A program made the translations under genes and the position numbers. Under the pieces are notes generated by a model that was not told the origin of the DNA, ran no database searches, and was given only the letters and a program-made list of their open reading frames with translations. A stretch of DNA of 64,000 nucleotides from Mycobacterium parmense (GTDB taxonomy: Bacteria > Actinomycetota > Actinomycetes > Mycobacteriales > Mycobacteriaceae). The first letter of the stretch is position 1; each line of letters starts with the position of its first letter. This document shows positions 58,516-64,000 of the stretch, piece after piece. The stretch covers positions 4,402,001 through 4,466,000 of the forward strand of contig NZ_AP022614.1 of assembly GCF_010730575.1 (NCBI RefSeq). Reading direction: 5' to 3'.

Positions 58516-59607
58516 TCAGCCTTGGCCGTCGATCAGGCGCAGCGCGCGTTCGAACAGGTGCACCGTGGCGGCGTGCAGCTGGTCGCCGACGGTCTTCTCG
58601 GCCTTGCCCGCGCAGGCCCGCGCCAGCGTCCCCTCGATCACGATGCCCAGCTTGAAGCAGGCCAGCACGGTGTACCAGGTGAGCTGCGAGAGGTCGCGGG
58701 TGGTGTTGGCGGCGTAACGCTCGAGCAGCTCGTCGGTGCCGGCCAAACCGTCGTGACCGCCCAGCGCGTGGCTGAACACGCTGGACCCGTCGGGCTGGCG
58801 CCAGGTGGCCAGCAGCCAGCCGAGGTCCAGCAGCGGGTCGCCGATGGTGCACATCTCCCAGTCGACGATGGCGACCACGTCCGGCCCGGTGCGGGAGAAC
58901 ATGACGTTGGCGGCGTGGTAGTCGCCGTGCATGATCCCCGGCGTCCAGGCCGTAGGCCGGTGGCGCTCGAGCCAGTATGCGACCCGGTCTACCCCGGGGA
59001 TGTCCGGCCCGGGGTAGTTCTCGTATTCGCGATAGGACTCCAACTCTGAAAGCCAGCGCGGCACTTGGCGTTCGAGGAAGCCGTCCGGTTTCCCGAAATC
59101 GCCGAGCCCGACGGTGACATGGTCGACGGCCCCGAGGTTGGCCAGCGCGTCGGCCATCGACAACCCCATCCCGTGCCGCACGCCGGCGTCGCCCGCGTGC
59201 AGCGCGGGCAGCCCCTCGCCGGCGTTGAACCCGTCGACCGGCTCCATGAGGTAGAACACGGCGTCACCGAGCACACCGGGGTCGTCGCAGGTGGCAATGA
59301 GGTGCGGGTGGGGCACGTCGGAGCCGGCCAGTGCGGCAAGGACTTTCGTCTCCCGCAGGATCACGCTGTTGCTGCGCGGACGCAGGTGGCGCGGGCCTCG
59401 CCGCAACACGTAGGGCCGCCCGGCCCGCGTGAATCGCAGCATGACGTTCTGCGTCCCCCCGGTGACGGCGCCGACGTCGTCCAGGGGGCCCTCGCCGAGC
59501 CCCTGGCCCGTCATCCACTCCGCGACGGCCTCGAGGTTCACCCCATCCACGGTCGGCCCCTGGTCTGCGCGGCGCTGCGCGGACACTTCCTGCGGCGTGC
59601 GTGTCAT
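58516..59607 (-). CDS. Aminoglycoside-phosphotransferase-family protein (ACAD10-like)
   Basis: 363 residues, protein-kinase-like APH fold. Brenner motif [12 protein letters not shown] and metal-binding [18 protein letters not shown] are both intact, with a VLRRGP beta-strand Lys/Arg region near the N-terminus. It resembles Rv3761c, annotated FadE36 although it is this fold; such proteins are often linked to acyl-CoA metabolism. Not expected to be an antibiotic kinase. AGGAG precedes the ATG at suitable distance. Divergent from the methyltransferase gene. Confidence 0.85.
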   Translation of the reverse strand: MTRTPQEVSAQRRADQGPTVDGVNLEAVAEWMTGQGLGEGPLDDVGAVTGGTQNVMLRFTRAGRPYVLRRGPRHLRPRSNSVILRETKVLAALAGSDVPHPHLIATCDDPGVLGDAVFYLMEPVDGFNAGEGLPALHAGDAGVRHGMGLSMADALANLGAVDHVTVGLGDFGKPDGFLERQVPRWLSELESYREYENYPGPDIPGVDRVAYWLERHRPTAWTPGIMHGDYHAANVMFSRTGPDVVAIVDWEMCTIGDPLLDLGWLLATWRQPDGSSVFSHALGGHDGLAGTDELLERYAANTTRDLSQLTWYTVLACFKLGIVIEGTLARACAGKAEKTVGDQLHAATVHLFERALRLIDGQG

Positions 59608-59754
59608 CGCGGCACTCCTCTGCCAACCCGGAGGTCTGGCGACCTGTGGGGCGTCTGGGAAAATGGTAGGTCACCGGCTGCGCGCCGCCGGGCCCCGGCC
59701 GGGCCTGGAACAATAGTGTGCGGAACTAACTGTCGCGCTGGGAAGGAAACTGCG

Positions 59755-60699
59755 ATGCCGCGGACCGACAACGACTCCTGGGAGATCACTCAAAGCGTGG
59801 GAGCCACCGCGCTCGGTGTCGCCGCGGCCCGCGCCGCGGAGACCGAAAGCCCGAACCCGCTGATCAAGGACCCCTTCGCGCGGGTCTTCGTCGACGCCGC
59901 GGGCAAGGGCATGTGGAGCATCTTCGCCGATCCCAAACTGCTGGCCCAGGCGATCGAACTCGAACCGGACGTTCAGTCGCGCGTTCAGCTCATGATCGAT
60001 TTCATGGCCACCCGGACGGCCTTCTTCGACGAGTTTTTCCTCGGCGCGGCCGGCTCGGGGGTCAGGCAGGTGGTGATCCTCGCCTCCGGCCTGGACGCAC
60101 GCACCTGGCGGCTGCCGTGGCCCGACGGGACCGTCGTCTACGAACTCGATCAACCCAAGGTGCTGGACTTCAAGATGAACACGCTGCGCGAGCACGGCGC
60201 GCAGCCCAGGGCCCGCCTGGTGAACGTCGCGATCGATCTGCGTCAGGATTGGCCGAAGGCCTTGCAGGAAGCGGGTTTTGATCCGTCGCTGCCGGCGGTG
60301 TGGTCGGCCGAGGGGTTGGTGCGGTACCTGCCGGCGCAGGCGCAGGACCTGCTGTTCGAGCGCATGCACAAGCTGAGCGTCCCCGGAAGCTGGCTGGCCT
60401 CCAATGTGCCCGGCCAGGGTTTCACCGATCCCAATCTGATTGAGCGGCAACGCCAAGACGAACAGCGCCTGCGGGCGGCCGCCGCGAAGCTGGTCGACGC
60501 CGAGGTGACCGACTTCGGCGACCTGTGGTACCCCGAGGAGCGCACGCCGGTCGACGGCTGGCTGCGCGACCACGGCTGGGACGTCTCGGTGGCGACCTTC
60601 CCGGAACTGATGGCTCGCTACGGACGGAGCATTCCGGCCGCGGTCGAGGGCGCGATGCCGCCAACGCTGTACGTGTCCGCGCAGCGCCGCGCGGACTGA
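59755..60699 (+). CDS. SAM-dependent methyltransferase (TIGR00027 family, Rv3767c type)
   Basis: 314 residues, identical in length to Rv3767c as I recall it. N-terminal helices with [17 protein letters not shown], then the SAM-binding region [17 protein letters not shown] and acidic [25 protein letters not shown] is the family motif. These leucine carboxyl methyltransferase-like proteins are numerous in mycobacteria; substrates mostly unknown, some O-methylate lipids or antibiotics. GGAAGGAAAC precedes ATG 59755; the longer frame upstream is antisense to the APH-like gene. Confidence 0.88.
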   Translation: MPRTDNDSWEITQSVGATALGVAAARAAETESPNPLIKDPFARVFVDAAGKGMWSIFADPKLLAQAIELEPDVQSRVQLMIDFMATRTAFFDEFFLGAAGSGVRQVVILASGLDARTWRLPWPDGTVVYELDQPKVLDFKMNTLREHGAQPRARLVNVAIDLRQDWPKALQEAGFDPSLPAVWSAEGLVRYLPAQAQDLLFERMHKLSVPGSWLASNVPGQGFTDPNLIERQRQDEQRLRAAAAKLVDAEVTDFGDLWYPEERTPVDGWLRDHGWDVSVATFPELMARYGRSIPAAVEGAMPPTLYVSAQRRAD

Positions 60700-60715
60700 A
60701 TCGGGCGCCCCGCGC

Positions 60716-61666
60716 TCACGGCGTGATCACCACCCGTGCGTCGGTGGCGGTGCCGTTCCACACCGCTCCGACGTCGGTGAGCGGCACTACGCGAACGTCC
60801 ACATCGAAAGCGCCTTTGGTGATCTCCTCGATCATGCCCGGCATTTCGGCCAGCATGTCGACGCCGGACACCGATCCCTGGCCGCTGCCCAGGATCTGTA
60901 GACGCGCGGCACGCAAAGCTGCGGAAGGGATTTCGGCCGTGGAGCCGGCGACCGAACCGACCTCGATCCATGCGAGCGGTTTTGCCGGGTCGGTTCGCTT
61001 GCCGGCGATGCCGGCCATCAGGGCCGACGTGATCGGACCCCAGAGGTAGTCGATCACGACGTCGACGTCGCGGGCCAGTTCGGCGAGATCGCCTGTGTTG
61101 GAACCTCCATCGAGTCGGAAGGTGTCATCGGCGCCCAGGCCGGCGAGTGTCGCAAGCCGCTGGGCGTCGCGTCCGGCCCCGATGACGCGGCCGGCGCCGA
61201 GGTGTCTGGCGACCTGCACTGCCATGCGGCCGGCGCTGCCGGTGGCGCCGAGGATCAGCACCGTCTGGCCCGGCTGGAATTCGATGCGCCGGCGCAACGC
61301 GATCCACGAGGACATCACCGGGTTGACGGCCGCGGCCACCAGGACGGGGTCGGTGTCGCCGCGCAGAGCGAGGCTGCGGCGCCGGTCGACGACGGTCTGC
61401 TCGGCCATGGCGCCCATGGTTGTGTCGGGCAGGACGAAGTAGAGCAGGGTGCCGTCGGGCGCGCGTCCCACGCCGTCGATTCCGGGCACCAGGGGGAGTT
61501 CACCGCGGCTGGTGTAATGCGAGCCGTCCGCCTGGGCACGAACGCGCGGGTGCAGTCCGGTGGCAATCACGTCGACGATCACCTCGTCGGCGCTCCGCGG
61601 GGTGGGACTGGGGAATTCGCGATAAGCCGGGGGGCTGTCGAATGCGGTGACGACGGCTGCGTGCAT
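60716..61666 (-). CDS. Quinone-oxidoreductase-like MDR protein
   Basis: 316 residues, medium-chain dehydrogenase family without zinc sites. GroES-like N-terminal half (VIATGLHPRVRAQADGSHYTS) and Rossmann motif LILGATGSAGRMAVQVARHLGA. Likely a NADPH-dependent reductase acting on quinones or enones. Divergent from the marR-type gene across 79 bases holding two operator-like direct repeats, so it is the probable regulatory target. GGAG precedes the start. Confidence 0.83.
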   Translation of the reverse strand: MHAAVVTAFDSPPAYREFPSPTPRSADEVIVDVIATGLHPRVRAQADGSHYTSRGELPLVPGIDGVGRAPDGTLLYFVLPDTTMGAMAEQTVVDRRRSLALRGDTDPVLVAAAVNPVMSSWIALRRRIEFQPGQTVLILGATGSAGRMAVQVARHLGAGRVIGAGRDAQRLATLAGLGADDTFRLDGGSNTGDLAELARDVDVVIDYLWGPITSALMAGIAGKRTDPAKPLAWIEVGSVAGSTAEIPSAALRAARLQILGSGQGSVSGVDMLAEMPGMIEEITKGAFDVDVRVVPLTDVGAVWNGTATDARVVITP

Positions 61667-61684
61667 GGCGGCCCCTCCTCAAAA

Positions 61685-61726
61685 TAGATGGTATTACGAA
61701 CTAATCTAGATGGCACTACGAACTAA
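61685..61726. promoter_or_regulatory. Paired direct repeats, likely MarR operators
   Basis: TAGATGGTATTACGAACTAA (61685-61704) and TAGATGGCACTACGAACTAA (61707-61726) match at 18 of 20 bases, with a 22-base period (about two helical turns). They fill the space between the divergent oxidoreductase and marR genes, 18 and 19 bases from their start codons. Best explained as sites for the MarR-type protein controlling both genes. Confidence 0.65.
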
Positions 61727-61745
61727 CGCAAGTTATGGTGGAGCC

Positions 61746-62156
61746 ATGGATCTCGCGGACGAACTCATCGACGACCTGGTGCAGGTGTCATTTGCGGTGA
61801 CCGCCGCGCTCAGCCGCGTTGCCGCCGAACACGATCTGTCACTGACGCAGCTGCGCGTCCTGGGGATCCTGCGCGACCGTGAGCCGACGATGGCCGAGCT
61901 GGCAACCCACCTCGGGCTCGAACGCTCGACCGTCAGTGGGCTCATCGATCGCGCTGTGCAGCGTGGCCTGGCGCGCAAGACGACGCATCCCGGCGATGCC
62001 CGATCCGTACGCGTCAGCCTCACGACAGAGGCAAGGCGGCTGATCCCCCCGATCGTCGCCGACATCGGCGCGCTGATGGAACCGCTGACCGGCCGGCTCA
62101 CCGCGAGCGAACAAAAGCGCCTGATCGCCCTGCTGGACAAAGCGCTCGACCACTAG
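61746..62156 (+). CDS. MarR-family transcription regulator
   Basis: 136 residues, winged-helix MarR fold: LSRVAAEHDLSLTQLRVLGIL, recognition region MAELATHLGLERSTVSGLIDRAVQRGL, wing RKTTHPGDARSVRVSLT, C-terminal dimerisation helix. Usually a dimeric repressor released by phenolic or oxidised ligands. ATG 61746 chosen because GGTGGAGCC precedes it and the operator repeats lie upstream; the frame could begin 12 codons earlier, inside the repeat. Divergent from the oxidoreductase. Confidence 0.9.
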   Translation: MDLADELIDDLVQVSFAVTAALSRVAAEHDLSLTQLRVLGILRDREPTMAELATHLGLERSTVSGLIDRAVQRGLARKTTHPGDARSVRVSLTTEARRLIPPIVADIGALMEPLTGRLTASEQKRLIALLDKALDH

Positions 62157-62366
62157 GGTCTTCGGACCGCGACAATCTGGCTCTCGCGGGCGTCGGCGAG
62201 GCGGGCCGCTGCATGGCTTGACGAGCATTCCCGCGGTGAGCCGCGTCGCCGCTCTATCGCAACGACGCGCGGAGGAGTTGAATTAATGGGGCCGATGTTT
62301 AGACATGAGTCAAATGGGAATAGTTAGGCCCACGGGAAGTCCTTCCCGAGCACAACGGAGGTCACG

Positions 62367-62594
62367 ATGCGTGGTCGCGGAATAATCGGCGTGATTGTCC
62401 TGGTGTGGTTGCTCATCGGAGTCATCGCGGCTTGGCAGCGCGATTACTTCAAGGGCGGTCCGCAGAACTGCGTGACAGCGGGAAACATCGCCTTGACTGT
62501 CGTCGCAGGGCCTTTGAATTACGCGGGTGTCAACCCGAAGATCAAGGACTGCCATGTTCCCCAACCCAGTTCAATGCCGGCAGTTAGCTATTAA
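62367..62594 (+). CDS. Small membrane protein, unknown function
   Basis: 75 residues. GGAGG lies six bases before ATG. One N-terminal hydrophobic helix (GIIGVIVLVWLLIGVIAAW), possibly a second shorter segment (NIALTVVAGPLNYAGV), and two cysteines (QNCVTAG, IKDCHVP) in the extracytoplasmic part. Small proteins of this kind are common in mycobacteria, often before a DUF6131-type gene as here (27 bases downstream). The 210-base region upstream (62157-62366) shows no gene; I see no certain promoter there. Confidence 0.7.
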   Translation: MRGRGIIGVIVLVWLLIGVIAAWQRDYFKGGPQNCVTAGNIALTVVAGPLNYAGVNPKIKDCHVPQPSSMPAVSY

Positions 62595-62621
62595 CCAACC
62601 TCTCACATAAAGGAAGTTGAC

Positions 62622-62777
62622 ATGATCGTCGTAGGTGCAATCCTTCTCGTCCTGGGATTTGTCTTCGGAATTCACTTGTTGTGGGTGCTTGGCATCGTCT
62701 TGCTCGTCATCGGCGCGGTGCTGTGGATCATGGGCTCGGTCGGGCGCCCGGTCGGCGGCCGCCGCTACTGGTACTAA
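62622..62777 (+). CDS. DUF6131-type tiny membrane protein
   Basis: 51 residues, nearly all membrane: two helices (MIVVGAILLVLGFVFGI, LLWVLGIVLLVIGAVLWIMG) and a basic tail SVGRPVGGRRYWY. This pattern is shared by small actinobacterial DUF6131 proteins of unknown role. AAAGGAAG lies at good distance from the ATG. It follows the 75-residue protein in the same direction and is followed by a strong hairpin, so the two make a bicistronic unit. Confidence 0.78.
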   Translation: MIVVGAILLVLGFVFGIHLLWVLGIVLLVIGAVLWIMGSVGRPVGGRRYWY

Positions 62778-62789
62778 CGGCCGACGGGC

Positions 62790-62834
62790 CGCAGCGAAGC
62801 GCGTGACTGCCCGGCAGTCACGCGCTTCGCTGCG
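62790..62834 (+). terminator. Long perfect hairpin after the DUF6131 gene
   Basis: Arms 62790-62811 and 62813-62833/34 (CGCAGCGAAGCGCGTGACTG and its complement) pair over 22 bases with almost no loop, followed by TTTCAC. It starts 13 bases after the stop codon. An intrinsic terminator, and a near-perfect DNA palindrome that may act in both directions ahead of tcrX. Confidence 0.7.
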
Positions 62835-62933
62835 TTTCACAGGACACGCATAGTAATGGCATAGCCTCGGCCCATCCGGCCGCGGATACTGGATCTTGTG
62901 ACGCAATCTCGAGCCTCGACGGAGCGGGTGGTC

Positions 62934-63638
62934 ATGTGCCGCGCCGACGGAAAACCCATCAACGTCCTCGTCGTAGACGACGAAGCAGTCCTCGCCGAGA
63001 TGGTCTCCATGGCACTGCGATACGAGGGCTGGAACATCGCCACCGCAGGGGACGGCTCGGCGGCGATCGCCTCGGCACGCGCCCAGCGTCCCGATGTGGT
63101 GGTTCTCGACGTGATGCTGCCCGACATGAGCGGGCTCGACGTGCTGCGCAAGCTGCGCGAGGAGAACCCGCAGCTGCCGGTGCTACTGCTGACCGCCAAG
63201 GACGCGCTGGAGGACCGCATCGCGGGGCTGACGGCCGGCGGCGACGACTATGTCACCAAGCCGTTCAGCATCGAGGAGGTCGTGCTGCGGCTGCGGGCGC
63301 TGCTGCGCCGCACCGGCATTGCTACCGTCGACAGCGGCGCGCAACTGGTGGTGGGCGACCTGGTGCTCGACGAGGACAGCCACGAGGTGACGCGCGCCGG
63401 CGAGACGATCTCGTTGACCTCCACCGAGTTCGAGCTGCTGCGGTTCATGATGCGCAATTCCAAGCGAGTGCTGAGCAAGGCTCAAATCCTCGACCGGGTG
63501 TGGAGTTACGACTTCGGCGGCCGCTCCAATATCGTCGAGCTCTACATCTCGTATCTGCGCAAGAAGATCGACAACGGTCGCGAACCCATGATCCACACGC
63601 TGCGCGGCGCGGGTTATGTCCTCAAGCCCGCCCGCTGA
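62934..63638 (+). CDS. tcrX: OmpR-family response regulator TcrX
   Basis: 234 residues: receiver domain with phosphoacceptor Asp59 (VVVLDVMLPDMSGLD), acidic pair VVDDE and conserved Lys109 (YVTKPFS); C-terminal winged helix ending LRGAGYVLKPAR. ATG 62934 (MCRADGKPINVLVVDDE) gives the Rv3765c length; a GTG at 62898 would add 12 residues. Regulates gene expression upon phosphorylation by TcrY; in M. tuberculosis the pair responds to low iron and other stress. It overlaps tcrY by 23 bases. Confidence 0.94.
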   Translation: MCRADGKPINVLVVDDEAVLAEMVSMALRYEGWNIATAGDGSAAIASARAQRPDVVVLDVMLPDMSGLDVLRKLREENPQLPVLLLTAKDALEDRIAGLTAGGDDYVTKPFSIEEVVLRLRALLRRTGIATVDSGAQLVVGDLVLDEDSHEVTRAGETISLTSTEFELLRFMMRNSKRVLSKAQILDRVWSYDFGGRSNIVELYISYLRKKIDNGREPMIHTLRGAGYVLKPAR

Positions 63639-64000
63639 GAGCGGGTCGCGACTTCCGGCCAGAACACCGCGGGCCTGGTCCCTGCGGCTGCGGCTGCTCG
63701 TCGGGCAGGTCGTGGTGCTGGCCGTCGTCTGCGTCGGGATCACCGCCGCAACCGAATTGGCGCTGCTCCATCACCTGGTGGCGCAGCTCGACGGCCAGCT
63801 CGCCGGCACCTCGTTCCGCTCGGCCCTGATGTATCCGGAGCCGAATCGGCCTGGCTGGCACCATGAGTCGCACTTCTATCCGCGACCGGGTCCCGGGCCG
63901 CGGTTTCTCGACGCCCCGGGCCAGCCCGCCGGCATGGTCGCCGCGGTGGTCAACCACGGCAGGACGGTCGACGCGGGTTACCTGACGAGCAGCGGCGCTC
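63616..64000 (+). CDS. tcrY: Sensor histidine kinase TcrY, N-terminal part
   Basis: Starts at ATG 63616 within the end of tcrX and runs off the window, so only 128 residues are visible. Arg-rich N-terminus, first transmembrane helix (VGQVVVLAVVCVGITAATELALL), then the beginning of the extracytoplasmic sensor region with a His/Pro-rich stretch (GWHHESHFYPRPGPGPRF). HAMP, DHp and ATPase domains are beyond the end. Identity comes from coupling to tcrX. Confidence 0.85.
   Translation, partial: MSSSPPAESGSRLPARTPRAWSLRLRLLVGQVVVLAVVCVGITAATELALLHHLVAQLDGQLAGTSFRSALMYPEPNRPGWHHESHFYPRPGPGPRFLDAPGQPAGMVAAVVNHGRTVDAGYLTSSGA

Noticed and set aside
58516..59607. Aminoglycoside resistance kinase
   Set aside because: The APH fold is clear, but its closest resemblance is to ACAD10/FadE36-type phosphotransferases common in mycobacterial lipid metabolism. 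Nothing in the context indicates drug resistance.

Overview
The window is about 68% GC and carries the conserved mycobacterial cell-envelope cluster: arabinogalactan assembly and export, mycolate condensation and transfer, and the ethambutol and benzothiazinone targets. Gene order matches the Rv3809c to Rv3764c segment of Mycobacterium tuberculosis as I remember it. An embR-type regulator lies beside embA/embB, DprE1 has alanine where M. tuberculosis has the benzothiazinone-reactive cysteine, and 53- and 77-bp MIRU repeats are present. Together these suggest a slow-growing mycobacterium of the M. avium complex or a close relative. Species assignment is inference; no database was searched.

Layout. 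(1) 1-6442, plus strand: glf (3' part), two MIRU copies, glfT2, a PAP2 phosphatase, ubiA and aftB. These make UDP-Galf, galactan, decaprenyl-phospho-ribose and the terminal arabinofuranose residues. (2) 6443-19167, plus strand: fbpA, mpt51, a cutinase-like lipase (Rv3802c type), then fadD32-pks13-accD4, which activate, carboxylate and condense mycolic acid precursors. (3) 19179-23654, minus strand: SRPBCC protein, fadE35, then an accessory Crp / FHA / membrane-protein group and a secreted protein. (4) 23730-37886, mostly minus strand: embB and embA are overlapping neighbours. embC is separated from embA by an insert holding divergent embR, a DinB/mycothiol-type protein and a tiny secreted protein. 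aftA precedes embC. (5) 37805-48777, minus strand: dprE2-dprE1, GtrA-like Rv3789 and GreA-fold Rv3788; then a Nudix gene (plus strand), a 13E12-type HNH gene and a small CDGP protein; then wzm-glfT1-wzt (lipid-linked galactan export), the proteasome activator bpa and a GT-C membrane protein. (6) 48908-64000: mixed metabolic genes (aminotransferase-fold protein, quinone oxidoreductase, lipE, echA21, hisC2), three tRNAs, small accessory genes, a MarR/oxidoreductase pair, two tiny membrane proteins and the two-component system tcrX/tcrY (tcrY runs off the end).

Functional logic. DprE1/DprE2 with UbiA and the PAP2 phosphatase supply decaprenyl-phospho-arabinose. AftA, EmbA, EmbB, EmbC and AftB polymerise arabinan on galactan made by GlfT1/GlfT2 and probably exported by Wzm/Wzt. 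FadD32, Pks13 and AccD4 build mycolates, which FbpA attaches to the arabinan.

The most unusual sequence signals are: a chain of MIRU mini-ORFs linking glf to glfT2 by overlapping stop and start codons; an in-frame 2 x 30-bp palindromic repeat inside aftA; the embR cassette splitting embC from embA, with a secreted HPI-repeat mini-protein and an operator-like dyad; a coupled FHA/Crp pair; perfect or near-perfect TGTGA-N6-TCACA boxes upstream of two secreted-protein genes; and an aminotransferase-fold protein lacking the PLP lysine. I saw no phage, insertion sequence, CRISPR array or clearly new defence system.
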